Shown: positions 25,619-34,053, counted from the first letter of the stretch. The stretch: 34,603 bases of DNA from Vulcanimicrobiota bacterium (GCA_903970555.1 CAJCJD010000146.1:1-34603), one strand, 5' to 3'. Made by a program: numbers and translations. Notes: generated from the letters alone by a model not told the origin.

Positions 25619-25635
25619 GCGGCCCTGTGGGCCGC
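25619..25635. promoter_or_regulatory. Perfect hairpin in the sodB-grxD divergent gap
   Basis: GCGGCCC (25619-25625) and GGGCCGC (25629-25635) flank a TGT loop. The element sits 39 bases upstream of the sodB ATG and 56 bases upstream of the grxD ATG. It could be an operator or a leader hairpin. Confidence 0.4.
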
Positions 25636-25690
25636 CACAACGGCTGGTACACTACCGATCTGGCTGCATTGTAGTGATGAATCTGAAGTT

Positions 25691-26017
25691 ATGGACGTCA
25701 ACGAACGAATCAAGGCGGTGCTCGCCGAGCATCCCATCGTGCTTTTCATGAAAGGCACGCCAGAGTTCCCGATGTGCGGATTCTCCAGCCGCGCAGCGCA
25801 GGCGCTTGCAGAGTCACAGGCCACATTCGAGGCGGTGAACGTGCTGGCCGATCCTGAAGTGCGCTCGGCGCTGCCGCACTACGCCAATTGGCCGACGTTC
25901 CCGCAACTTTTCATCCAGGGCGAGCTGATCGGCGGTTGCGATATCGTCGAAGACCTCAAAGCCTCCGGCGAATTGGCGCGCATGGCCAGCGAAGTGAGTG
26001 GAAAGAGTCACGCATGA
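25691..26017 (+). CDS. grxD: Monothiol glutaredoxin Grx4/GrxD type
   Basis: A 108-aa glutaredoxin with the CGFS active site (Cys29 in MCGFSSRAAQ). It binds a glutathione-ligated [2Fe-2S] cluster as a dimer and passes clusters on. Other landmarks are VLFMKGTPEFP (with the conserved Lys) and WPTFPQLFIQGELIGGCDI. The stop overlaps the ATG of the following SDR gene (ATGA). Confidence 0.97.
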   Translation: MDVNERIKAVLAEHPIVLFMKGTPEFPMCGFSSRAAQALAESQATFEAVNVLADPEVRSALPHYANWPTFPQLFIQGELIGGCDIVEDLKASGELARMASEVSGKSHA

Positions 26018-26781
26018 ATCTACCGATTCACCGCCTGCCGGCGAGCTGGGCCCGTTCAGGGCACGAACTAGAAGGCCGCGTCGTGCTGGTCACCGGCGCT
26101 TACGGTGGATTGGGCAGCGCAGTCGTGCGGGCCGCTGCACGCGCCGGCGCCACGGTGGTGATGACCGGCAAACGCAAGCGTCAGCTTGAACAACTCTACG
26201 ATGCACTGCTTGCCGAGGGCTTGCCCGAACCGGTGATTCATCCGCTGGATATGGAGTCGGCAACGCCGCGCGATTACGAGGCGCTCGCCGAAGGCTTGCA
26301 GCGCGACCTGGGTCGACTCGATGGCATCGTGCACACGGCGGCGAGTTTCGCCGGCTTGACGCCGATGGCCATGCACAAACCGGATGCGTGGTTGCGCGCG
26401 TTGCATGTCAATGTTTCCGCACCGTTTGCGCTTACGCAGGCGTGCTTGCCGCTGTTGACGACAGCGTCCGACAGTGCGGCAGTCTTCGTGCTTGATAATC
26501 CCGAGTTGCTGCAGCGCGCGCACTGGGGTGCTTACGGCGTGTCGAAAGCGGCGCTGGAGCGTTTTGTGGCGATCCTGCATGAAGAACACGACACCGGCGC
26601 ATTACGCGTGCACGCCTTGCTGCCTGCTCCCATGCGCACCACGTTGCGGCGCACCGCGTATTTCGGCGAGAACACGCTGCTGCACCCGTTGCCCGATGCG
26701 ACCGCCGACGCAGTGGTCTACTTGTTGAGTGCTGAAGCGGCCGCTGCGCGCGGCGGCGTACTCGATCTGCGCGTGGCATGA
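26014..26781 (+). CDS. SDR family protein, YciK-like, catalytic Ser apparently missing
   Basis: A 255-aa short-chain dehydrogenase/reductase. The NAD(P)-binding motif TGAYGGLG (27-34) and the active-site WGAYGVSKAAL (Tyr174, Lys178) are present, as is NVSAPFALTQ with the conserved Asn. The strand that normally carries the catalytic Ser reads VFVLDNPELLQ, so the Ser-Tyr-Lys triad is incomplete. The overall layout matches E. coli YciK and its Xanthomonad relatives, whose substrates are unknown. The gene is translationally coupled to grxD by ATGA. Confidence 0.88.
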   Translation: MNLPIHRLPASWARSGHELEGRVVLVTGAYGGLGSAVVRAAARAGATVVMTGKRKRQLEQLYDALLAEGLPEPVIHPLDMESATPRDYEALAEGLQRDLGRLDGIVHTAASFAGLTPMAMHKPDAWLRALHVNVSAPFALTQACLPLLTTASDSAAVFVLDNPELLQRAHWGAYGVSKAALERFVAILHEEHDTGALRVHALLPAPMRTTLRRTAYFGENTLLHPLPDATADAVVYLLSAEAAAARGGVLDLRVA

Positions 26782-26824
26782 TCGCGCCAGCGGCAGTCTG
26801 CCGCGGTATGCATAAGGGGGTGGT

Positions 26825-27436
26825 ATGGACACGCAGATGACGACTTTGTCGGCGGCGATCCTGCTGTTCCTGATCATGGATCCGCTTGGCAACATCCCCA
26901 TCTTCCTGACCCTGCTCAAGGATGTGGCGCCCAAGCGACGCCGCGCGGTGATGGTGCGTGAGTTGTTGATCGCGCTGGCCGTGCTGCTGGTGTTCCTGAT
27001 GGGTGGCCAGTGGATTCTCAAGCTGCTGCAGCTGCGCGAGGAATCGATCAGCATCGCCGGCGGTATCGTGCTGTTCCTGATCGGCATCCGCATGGTGTTT
27101 CCGCCTGCCGACGGCGGCGGTATTTTCGGCAAGCCCGGCGAAGGGGAGCCCTTCATCGTGCCGATGGCCATTCCCGGCGTGGCCGGGCCGTCGGCCATGG
27201 CAGCGTTGCTGCTGTTGACCAATACTCATCCCGGACGAACCGCCGACTGGGCAATCGCCTTGCTATGCGCATGGCTAGCGACAGCGGTCATCCTGTTGAG
27301 TTCCACTTACCTATTTCGCTGGCTGGGCGAAAGTGTGCTTTCGGCGTTGGAGCGCGTGATGGGCATGTTGCTTATCGCCTTGTCGGTACAGATGTTCCTG
27401 GGCGGCATTGCAGCCTATTTGCACTTGACTGTTTGA
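26825..27436 (+). CDS. MarC family integral membrane protein
   Basis: A 203-aa protein with about six membrane helices. It has the family landmarks LFLIMDPLGNIPIFL, SIAGGIVLFLIGIRMVF, FIVPMAIPGVAGPSAMA, and a final GMLLIALSVQMFLGGI. MarC (UPF0056) proteins were once linked to antibiotic resistance, which was later not supported; a transporter-like role is assumed. It has a GGGGG-rich ribosome binding region (AAGGGGGTGGT) before the ATG and follows the SDR gene by 43 bases. Confidence 0.92.
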   Translation: MDTQMTTLSAAILLFLIMDPLGNIPIFLTLLKDVAPKRRRAVMVRELLIALAVLLVFLMGGQWILKLLQLREESISIAGGIVLFLIGIRMVFPPADGGGIFGKPGEGEPFIVPMAIPGVAGPSAMAALLLLTNTHPGRTADWAIALLCAWLATAVILLSSTYLFRWLGESVLSALERVMGMLLIALSVQMFLGGIAAYLHLTV

Positions 27437-27562
27437 AGCAGCTTCACGTCTGGCGGCTGATCAAATTTTCGCCACCTATAGGGTTTTCAAAGCGCTTCGT
27501 TTTGAACATGCTCTTAAGCCATCACCTGTGGTCCATCGTGTATTCTTGCGATCGAGACGAGT

Positions 27563-27591
27563 TTGACAGCGTAAGTTCGCGTAGTTGTCAT
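27563..27591 (+). promoter_or_regulatory. Candidate sigma-70 promoter for the olsF-like gene
   Basis: TTGACA (27563-27568), 17 bases, TGTCAT (27586-27591). The -35 is a perfect consensus and the -10 matches four of six. It lies 40 bases upstream of the olsF-like ATG. Confidence 0.5.
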
Positions 27592-27631
27592 ACTTCGTCG
27601 GCAACATGGACTAAACCCAAGGGAGGCGGTC

Positions 27632-29344
27632 ATGCTTCGCGTTGAACAGGCCCTTACCGAACGTCTGCCATGGCTTGCGCAGCATCCGATGATCCGCCGT
27701 CCGGTGGCCGGCATGCTGGAGCGGCTTGCTGATGAATCGGGCTTCAATCGCGTGCTCGATCGTATCGGCAATGCCGAAGGTTTTGCCTTCGCCGAAAAGT
27801 CGCTTGAGATACTGGGCTGCAGTTACCACGTCGACCAGCGCGAGCGGGAAAATATTCCTGTCGAGGGTGGCGTGCTTATCGTCGCCAATCATCCGCTGGG
27901 CATGCTTGACGCGATGGCGCTTGTGCATCTGCTCGGATCGGTGCGTCGAGACATCCGCATTTTGGGCAATGACTTCTTGGCGGCGATCCCGCAGCTCGGT
28001 CCGATCTTGCTGCCGGTCGATGTTTTCGGGAGCGGTGCGGCATCGCGTCTGCGCAATGTTTATCGCGCGCTGGATCGCGGCGAGGCACTCATTATTTTCC
28101 CTGCTGGCGAAGTGTCCCGCATGGGGCCTGCCGGCGTGCGCGATGGACGTTGGTCGGAAGGTTTTGCCCGGCTTGCCATGCGCAGCAAAGTTCCCGTGTT
28201 GCCCATCCATGTGGCGGCCCGCAATTCGGCCATGTTCTATGGTCTGTCGATGCTGGCCAAGCCGCTGAGCACCGCGATGTTGCCGCGCGAAGCGGTCGCC
28301 ACCAACGTAAGTCGGATTGGTTTCAGCATAGGCGCGCTGGTCAGCGCGGAAGAATTGGAAAAACGCGGCGAAGGTTCCACGCAGCGCGCAGCGGATCTGA
28401 TGCGTCGCCATGTGTATCGCCTTGGTCGTCGTCGCGGTTTGATCTTTGGCGGCCAGGTGCCGCTGGCGCATCCCGAGCCGGTGGAACGCGTGGCCATGGA
28501 ACTGGCGCAGTGCGAGAAACTCGCCGATCTGCCCGATGGCAAGCAGTTACTTGTGCTGCAAGGATCGATCGACGGCGCGGCCCTGCGCGAGATCGGCCGC
28601 CTGCGCGAACTGACGTTCCGCAGGGTAGGCGAGGGCACCAATACGCGTCGCGATCTGGATGCCTATGACGCCCATTACGAACATCTCGTGCTGTGGGACC
28701 CAAAGGCACTGCGCATCGTCGGTTCGTACCGTCTTGGTCACGGCGGCCGGTTGATCACCGAGAGCGGCATGGCGGGGCTCTATACCGCCAGCCTGTTCCA
28801 ATATTCGCCGGCGCTGGAGTCGCGGTTGGCGCAGGGCATGGAACTGGGACGCAGTTTTATCGCACCGGCCTACTGGCGTTCGCGTGCGCTGGATCAACTC
28901 TGGCAGGGCATCGGGCTGTATCTGCAGCGTCATCCGGATCTGCGTTACGTGTTCGGCCCGGTCAGCATGTCTGTCAACCTGCCGCTTCAAGCGCGCGAAT
29001 GGATCGCTGCAGCACACCAGCATTATTTCGGTGCTCCTGGCCTGGCCAAGGCACGTCAGCCTTTCAAGGTCTCCCCTGACGTACTCGAAGGGGTGCGCCG
29101 TGAGCTAGAAGGGCTCGATGCCGCCAGTGGTTTGGGCCGTCTTAGGAACCATCTGGATGCTTTGGGCGTAAGCCTGCCGGTGCTGTATCGCCAGTATGTA
29201 GATCTGGTCGAACCTGATGGCGTCCAGTTTCTGGATTTCGGCGAAGATCCCGGCTTTTCCGGCTGCGTCGACGGCTTGGTGATGCTCGACCTCTCCCGGC
29301 TCAAGCCGGCCAAGCGCGCCCGCTATTTGGGCAAGGGCGCATAA
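27632..29344 (+). CDS. olsF: Fused PlsC-type/OlsB-type acyltransferase, OlsF-like ornithine lipid synthase
   Basis: A 570-aa bifunctional protein. The N-terminal half is a lysophospholipid acyltransferase (OlsA/PlsC type) with NHPLGMLD (Asn86-Asp93, the NHx4D catalytic motif) and FPAGEVSRMG (156-165, the FPEGT-like motif). The C-terminal half, from about residue 300, is the hemolysin/OlsB GNAT-like fold: LRELTFRRVGEGTNTRRDLDAYDAHYEHLVLWDP, then ELGRSFIAPAYWRS and VFGPVSMS. Together they would N-acylate ornithine and then O-acylate lyso-ornithine lipid, as described for OlsF of Serratia. The order matches OlsF. The gene has a strong GGGAGG before the ATG and its own candidate promoter. Ornithine as the substrate is inferred from the family. 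Confidence 0.85.
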   Translation: MLRVEQALTERLPWLAQHPMIRRPVAGMLERLADESGFNRVLDRIGNAEGFAFAEKSLEILGCSYHVDQRERENIPVEGGVLIVANHPLGMLDAMALVHLLGSVRRDIRILGNDFLAAIPQLGPILLPVDVFGSGAASRLRNVYRALDRGEALIIFPAGEVSRMGPAGVRDGRWSEGFARLAMRSKVPVLPIHVAARNSAMFYGLSMLAKPLSTAMLPREAVATNVSRIGFSIGALVSAEELEKRGEGSTQRAADLMRRHVYRLGRRRGLIFGGQVPLAHPEPVERVAMELAQCEKLADLPDGKQLLVLQGSIDGAALREIGRLRELTFRRVGEGTNTRRDLDAYDAHYEHLVLWDPKALRIVGSYRLGHGGRLITESGMAGLYTASLFQYSPALESRLAQGMELGRSFIAPAYWRSRALDQLWQGIGLYLQRHPDLRYVFGPVSMSVNLPLQAREWIAAAHQHYFGAPGLAKARQPFKVSPDVLEGVRRELEGLDAASGLGRLRNHLDALGVSLPVLYRQYVDLVEPDGVQFLDFGEDPGFSGCVDGLVMLDLSRLKPAKRARYLGKGA

Positions 29345-29803
29345 GCTTTCGAAGCTTGTTTCTCCAGGCGTATTTCCTGGCCTAGACCGGCCGGGGAATG
29401 CGTCCTGCGATTGAGACAATTCTGTAAAATTAATGTAAAGCTTATGTGTGATTGTGCTAAGGTATCGCTAAGGATACGTGACCGCTTTCGCCCTATCTGA
29501 CGCCGGAAATGGCCGGATAAAAGCGTACGAATACGACCTCTCAATCAAGCTTGTCATCCAGGGTTATGTAGTTCGATTGACGATTTCTCGCTTCTGTCGC
29601 AAGAAATCACAAAACCGAGGGTTCCAAAAGAGGTTCTGCGTGGCTCAGCTGTCATGAGCCCGAGGCTTCTTTTGTGTTGAAGGATCGCGATGAAGGGCCA
29701 GGATGGCCGGCTGATGTTGTGGTGGTAGCCAAAGATGTACGAGCGGTCATAACAAGCGGTGCCAAAAATTTCGAAATCAACAACCGGACTTACGGGGCTC
29801 TCA
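29345..29803 (+). promoter_or_regulatory. Long non-coding leader region of the TonB-dependent receptor
   Basis: 459 bases without a gene. A candidate promoter is TTGAGA (29411-29416), 17 bases, TGTAAA (29434-29439). Soon after it, GCTAAGGTATC is followed directly by GCTAAGGATAC (about 29456-29477). At 29626-29673 there is a long folded element. If the promoter is right, about 360 nt of untranslated leader precede the receptor ATG, unusual for a simple promoter region. Confidence 0.45.
29626..29673 (+). promoter_or_regulatory. Two-part hairpin with U-rich end, attenuator- or terminator-like
   Basis: The outer arms AAAAGAGGTT (29626-29635) and GGCTTCTTTT (29664-29673) pair over 10 bp with two or three G-U pairs. 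Inside, GGCTCA (29642-29647) pairs perfectly with TGAGCC (29655-29660). The inner hairpin followed by CGAGGCTTCTTTT could act as a terminator. The outer pairing would hide the U-tract. It lies 130 bases before the receptor start and 280 bases after the olsF-like gene. Confidence 0.45.
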
Positions 29804-32278
29804 ATGAAACGAACGCATCTTTCCGCAGCGATAGCTGTTGCTTGTTACATGTCCATGGGTGTCGCGATGGCGCAGACCGCCACCGCCGATCAATCTCAAG
29901 GCACGCAGAACAACGGCGCCAGCCAGCAGCGCGTCAACGCCTCCAGCACCTCCAACACCACCACGTCCAACGCTACTCAGCGTGACGCGAAGCAGCTGTC
30001 GGAAGTGACCGTGCAGGCGCAGTCGTTGTCATTGGGCGGCGGTTTGATGTCCGTGCAGTCGGCGCCGAAGGCCGTATCGACCATTACGCGCGACGCGATC
30101 GAAAAGGCCAGCCCCGGCAGCAACTTCACGCAGATGATCGCCACCATCCCGGGCGTGAACGCCGCTACGGATGACGTCACCGGTCTGGCCAACGGCCACT
30201 ACAGCATGCGCGGTTACGACTCGTCGGATATCGGCATGACCGTGAACGGCGCGCCGATCACCGATACGGGCAGCTACTCCGTGTACGCCACCGAATACGG
30301 CGACTCGGAAAACATGGGCGACATCACCGTACTGCAGGGCATTCCCGATATCGACATGCCCGATTCCGGCGCCAGCGGCGGCCACATCGGCTGGGCGACC
30401 ATCGACCCGTCGCATCAGGGCGGCGTGGACTTCACCCAGACCTTCGGCAACAACGACTATCGCCGCACCTTTGTGCGCCTGAACACCGGCGACCTCGGTC
30501 CGGTGCGTTCGTGGGTGTCCTTCTCCGACAACACCGCCGACATGTGGCGCGGTGCGGGCGACCTGAAGGTGACCAAGGTGGACGGCAAGTCGGTGTGGAC
30601 CATCGACGACAACAACTCCATCAGCGCGTCGCTGCAGTACAGCCGCCAGAGCAATCTTGAATACGATTCGCTCTCCAAGGCGCAGGAGCAGGAATACGGT
30701 TATTTCTATAACTACAACACCAACTGGATTCCGCTGAACAACCTCAAGGGTGCGGCGCTGAAGACGGCGGCGACCACGGACGAGAACTTCTACGCGCTGC
30801 ACACCAACCCGTACTCCAGCTACATGTTCAGCATGGACGGCGAGTTCAAGGTGAGCGATAGCATCCACCTGTCGGTCATTCCGTACTACTGGTACGGCGA
30901 TGGCGGCGGCGGCGGCGGTGCCCTGGCGCAGGAAAGCACCTCGCCGATCGACCAGTACCTGTATGCCCACGTCGATCTGAACGGCAACGGTTCGATCACC
31001 AACAGCACCAAGACGAATTTCTCGGGTGGCACGGTCTACTCATATTCGTCCGCGCTGACCTATCGTCCGGGCGTGGTCGCGAAGTTCAATGAAGACTTCG
31101 GCATGGACAACAGCCTTGAGTACGGCTTCTGGTACGAGCGTTCGCGCAAGAGCCAGGTCGAGCAGTACGGCCTCGTAGATCCCGACACCGGCATTCCGGG
31201 CGACATCTGGGGCAATACCTCGCTCCTGGTTTATCCGAACGGTCAGACGCAGAAGTTCTACGACGAATACACCACGACCGAGCTGAAGAAGGGCTTCGTC
31301 ACGGACAACTGGACGCCCAACGACTACTGGACGTTCACCGGCGGCGTGAGCTACCTGTACGCGACCCGCACAGGCTTCAGCTACGACTACCCGGCATCCA
31401 CCACGCAGACCTTCGCGAACTTCAACAACAACTGGCACAAGTTCCTGCCGATGGCGGGCGTGAAGTTCCAGCTGGACGAGCACAACCAGTTCTACATCGG
31501 CAGCGGCAAGACCTTCCGCGTTCCGTCGAACACGGCTGCCATCCTCGATGCCTTGGCTGGCGTGAACAACTCCGCGCCGGAAATGTCGTGGAACACCGAC
31601 CTGGGTTGGCGCTTCTACGGTGATTCGATCTCGGCCAGTGCCGACGTCTATCACAGCAACTACTTCAACAAGCAGGAAGTGGGCTACAACCCAGTCAACA
31701 ACGCCGAGATCTACACCACGATCCCGCACATGGATATGCGCGGTTTCAATGGTGAAGCCAGCTGGAAGTTTGCCCCGCAGTGGACGGTCTACACCTCGTA
31801 CACCTACACGCAGGCCAAGATTCAGGGCGATCTCGATGGCGGCCCGTACGACAGCAACAACGGCAAGGGTCCGGGCATCTATCCGACCGATGGCAAGACC
31901 ATGCCGGATACGCCGCGCAACATGGGCAACCTCAGCCTGAGCTACGACAACACGCGCTTCTGGGCCACCTTGAATGCGCGCGCTACCAGCTCGCTGTACG
32001 GCGACTACATGAACACCGAGTCGGTCCCCGGCTTCACGACGTTCAACTTCAGCGCCGGCTATCGCTTCGATGATTGGAACAGCTTCTTCACCAAGCCGTA
32101 CTTGAAGCTGAACATCGGCAACATTGCTGACCGTCATGCGTTTAGCTACGTAAGCTCTGCGCCGGTGCTGTCAAGTGCGACGGTCGCCAAGGAACTCAAC
32201 CTGTACTCGGGCACGGCTTACTACGGTCTGCTGCAGCCGCGTTCGTACATGATGACCTTTGGCGTGTCGTTCCGCTAA
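29804..32278 (+). CDS. TonB-dependent outer membrane receptor
   Basis: An 824-aa outer membrane importer from the ATG at 29804, where the signal peptide MKRTHLSAAIAVACYMSMGVAMA begins; a GTG at 29759 would place 15 odd residues before it. A Ser/Thr/Asn/Gln-rich linker (about 25-60) leads to a TonB-box-like LSEVTVQAQ. The plug domain follows (about 83-205: KAVSTITRDAIEKASPGSNFTQMIATIPGVNA, HYSMRGYDSSDIGMTVNGAPI, ENMGDITVLQGIPD). The rest is a beta-barrel rich in aromatic and Asn/Gly strands and ends GVSFR, close to the usual C-terminal Phe for outer membrane insertion. The ligand is unknown. Codon use is strongly biased to C-ending codons compared with neighbours, which suggests high expression. 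A clear terminator follows. Confidence 0.93.
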   Translation: MKRTHLSAAIAVACYMSMGVAMAQTATADQSQGTQNNGASQQRVNASSTSNTTTSNATQRDAKQLSEVTVQAQSLSLGGGLMSVQSAPKAVSTITRDAIEKASPGSNFTQMIATIPGVNAATDDVTGLANGHYSMRGYDSSDIGMTVNGAPITDTGSYSVYATEYGDSENMGDITVLQGIPDIDMPDSGASGGHIGWATIDPSHQGGVDFTQTFGNNDYRRTFVRLNTGDLGPVRSWVSFSDNTADMWRGAGDLKVTKVDGKSVWTIDDNNSISASLQYSRQSNLEYDSLSKAQEQEYGYFYNYNTNWIPLNNLKGAALKTAATTDENFYALHTNPYSSYMFSMDGEFKVSDSIHLSVIPYYWYGDGGGGGGALAQESTSPIDQYLYAHVDLNGNGSITNSTKTNFSGGTVYSYSSALTYRPGVVAKFNEDFGMDNSLEYGFWYERSRKSQVEQYGLVDPDTGIPGDIWGNTSLLVYPNGQTQKFYDEYTTTELKKGFVTDNWTPNDYWTFTGGVSYLYATRTGFSYDYPASTTQTFANFNNNWHKFLPMAGVKFQLDEHNQFYIGSGKTFRVPSNTAAILDALAGVNNSAPEMSWNTDLGWRFYGDSISASADVYHSNYFNKQEVGYNPVNNAEIYTTIPHMDMRGFNGEASWKFAPQWTVYTSYTYTQAKIQGDLDGGPYDSNNGKGPGIYPTDGKTMPDTPRNMGNLSLSYDNTRFWATLNARATSSLYGDYMNTESVPGFTTFNFSAGYRFDDWNSFFTKPYLKLNIGNIADRHAFSYVSSAPVLSSATVAKELNLYSGTAYYGLLQPRSYMMTFGVSFR

Positions 32279-32343
32279 GCCACTGGAAGGTCCGGGCCGC
32301 AGTTGTGGTTCGGATCGACAGGTTGCATAACGTGAAGCAAAAC

Positions 32344-32379
32344 AAAAACTCCCCACGGCTTGCCGCGGGGAGTTTTTTT
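32344..32379 (+). terminator. Strong intrinsic terminator after the TonB-dependent receptor
   Basis: AAAAACTCCCC (32344-32354) pairs with GGGGAGTTTTT (32367-32377). CGGC (32356-32359) pairs with GCCG (32362-32365) in the top of the stem. A run of seven T ends at 32379. This is the clearest terminator in the window, 66 bases after the receptor stop. Confidence 0.93.
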
Positions 32380-32505
32380 ATGGAAGTCGAGTCGTGGAGA
32401 TCGGCACAGATTGACCATTTCGCCCCGGAAGCGTGATGCTAGGCGGCCGCACGCATGGCGCTTATCCGTTTGCGACATGGCGAAGTGGCCAGGAGAATGA
32501 TTGGA

Positions 32506-33906
32506 ATGAATGACACGCAGATTGATAAGTCCGGCAAGCCCGCAACCGTAAATGCGCGCGTCTCGCCTGCCGGCGGCCTGGATATCCTTTCTCGCAACGA
32601 AGTCGCGCGGTTGCGCGACGTAAGCGGCTCGGGCCTGCATGGCTTGCTTCGTCGCTGCGCGCTGGCCGTGCTGACGTCGGGCGACATCAGTGACGATCCA
32701 CGCGGCATGTTCGAGCAATATCCGAATTTCGACATTCAGGTCTTGCAGCAAGATCGCGGCATCAAGATCGAACTGTCGCATGCACCGGCGCGCGCATTCG
32801 TCGATGGCCAGATCATTCGCGGTATCAACGAATTGTTGGTCGCGGTGGTGCGCGACATCGTCTATGTGTCGACGCAGCTGGAGCAGGGCAACTTCGATCT
32901 GGACGATTCGGTGGGCCTCACTCACGCCGTGTTCGAGATCCTGCGCAACGCACGCATCCTCAAACCGCAGATCGATCCCAACCTAGCCGTTTGCTGGGGT
33001 GGTCATTCAATTTCGCGCGATGAATACGAATACACCAAGTCGGTCGGTTATCAGCTCGGCTTGCGCGGCTTGGATATCTGCACAGGCTGCGGTCCGGGTG
33101 CCATGAAAGGGCCGATGAAGGGCGCGACCATCGCTCACGCCAAACAGCGTCGCCGCAACAATCGCTACATCGGTATCACCGAGCCGGGCATCATCGCGGC
33201 CGAATCACCCAATCCGATCGTGAACCAGTTGGTGATCATGCCGGATATCGAGAAGCGTCTCGAAGCATTCGTGCGCATGGGGCACGGCATCATCGTGTTC
33301 CCCGGTGGCGTGGGCACAGCGGAGGAAATTCTTTATTTGCTGGGCATCCTGTTGCATCCGGACAATGCAGGCATTCCGTTTCCGCTGATCTTCACCGGGC
33401 CGAAACAGTCCGCGGCGTATTTCGAACAGATCGATACCTTCCTTCGGCTGGCTCTGGGCGACGACGTTGCACAGCACTACAAGATCATCGTCGATGATCC
33501 GATCGCCGTATCGCACGCGATGGTGCGTGGCATCGACAAAGTGCGCAATCATCGTTTGGACAACAAAGACGCATTCTTCTTCAACTGGTCGTTGAATATT
33601 CCGCTCGCGTTCCAGCAGCCGTTCGTGCCCACGCACGAGGCCATGCGCGCGCTGGCGATTCATCGCGATCGTCCGCGCCATGAACTGGCCGCGGATCTGC
33701 GTCGCGCGTTTTCGGGCATCGTCGCGGGCAACGTGAAGGAAGAGGGCGTGCGTGCCATCGAAAAAGAGGGCCCGTTCGAAATCGACGGCGAAGCCGAGAT
33801 CATGCGCGCGCTGGATCGCCTGTTGCAGGCCTTCGTGCAGCAACACCGCATGAAGCTGCCCGGCGGCAGCGCCTACGTACCGTGTTATCGGGTGCTGACG
33901 GCCTGA
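32506..33906 (+). CDS. ppnN: Nucleotide 5'-monophosphate nucleosidase PpnN (YgdH), LOG family
   Basis: A 466-aa cytosolic enzyme that hydrolyses purine and pyrimidine nucleoside monophosphates to base and ribose-5-phosphate. In E. coli it is stimulated by (p)ppGpp. The start at 32506 has AGGAGA nine bases upstream; nearby ATGs at 32497 and 32455 fit less well. The LOG catalytic motifs are CGPGAMKGPMKGA (195-207) and PGGVGTAEE (266-274). The N-terminal DUF4478-like and C-terminal DUF3412-like regions that define PpnN flank the core. The length agrees with E. coli YgdH (about 454 aa). It is followed by tRNA-Asn. Confidence 0.94.
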   Translation: MNDTQIDKSGKPATVNARVSPAGGLDILSRNEVARLRDVSGSGLHGLLRRCALAVLTSGDISDDPRGMFEQYPNFDIQVLQQDRGIKIELSHAPARAFVDGQIIRGINELLVAVVRDIVYVSTQLEQGNFDLDDSVGLTHAVFEILRNARILKPQIDPNLAVCWGGHSISRDEYEYTKSVGYQLGLRGLDICTGCGPGAMKGPMKGATIAHAKQRRRNNRYIGITEPGIIAAESPNPIVNQLVIMPDIEKRLEAFVRMGHGIIVFPGGVGTAEEILYLLGILLHPDNAGIPFPLIFTGPKQSAAYFEQIDTFLRLALGDDVAQHYKIIVDDPIAVSHAMVRGIDKVRNHRLDNKDAFFFNWSLNIPLAFQQPFVPTHEAMRALAIHRDRPRHELAADLRRAFSGIVAGNVKEEGVRAIEKEGPFEIDGEAEIMRALDRLLQAFVQQHRMKLPGGSAYVPCYRVLTA

Positions 33907-33919
33907 ATAATGCGTAGAA

Positions 33920-33955
33920 AATCCTGGCTGCGACTTGACAGTCTTGGCCAGGATT
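33920..33955. promoter_or_regulatory. Inverted repeat enclosing the tRNA-Asn -35 element
   Basis: AATCCTGGC (33920-33928) and GCCAGGATT (33947-33955) form a perfect 9-bp inverted repeat. TTGACA (33935-33940) sits in the 18-base loop. A weak -10 (TCAAAC or CAAACT, 33958-33964) follows at 17-18 bases. It is either the ppnN terminator without a U-tract or an operator over the tRNA promoter. Confidence 0.5.
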
Positions 33956-33976
33956 CCTCAAACTATGCAGCTCCCC

Positions 33977-34053
33977 GCCCGAATAGCTCAGCCGGTTAGA
34001 GCACTTGACTGTTAATCAGGGGGTCGTTGGTTCGAGTCCAACTTCGGGCGCCA
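33977..34053 (+). tRNA. tRNA-Asn (anticodon GTT)
   Basis: 77 bases including an encoded CCA. Acceptor arms GCCCGAA (33977-33983) and TTCGGGC (34043-34049) pair perfectly, with discriminator G at 34050. The D-arm is GCTC-AGCCGGTTA-GAGC. The anticodon arm CTTGA-CTGTTAA-TCAGG gives anticodon GTT at 34011-34013. The T-arm is GTTGG-TTCGAGT-CCAAC. A terminator follows. The 3' end of tRNA genes is a frequent integration site, and mobile DNA begins 411 bases downstream. Confidence 0.98.

Noticed and set aside
27611..28471. A 286-codon minus-strand frame over the olsF-like gene
   Set aside because: Antisense shadow with His/Arg/Gln-rich composition and no signals for expression.
30029..32137. Long open frames on the minus strand opposite the TonB-dependent receptor (313 and 365 codons)
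   Set aside because: They are antisense shadows caused by the C-ending codon bias of the receptor gene; composition is Val/Arg/Gly-rich without domains.
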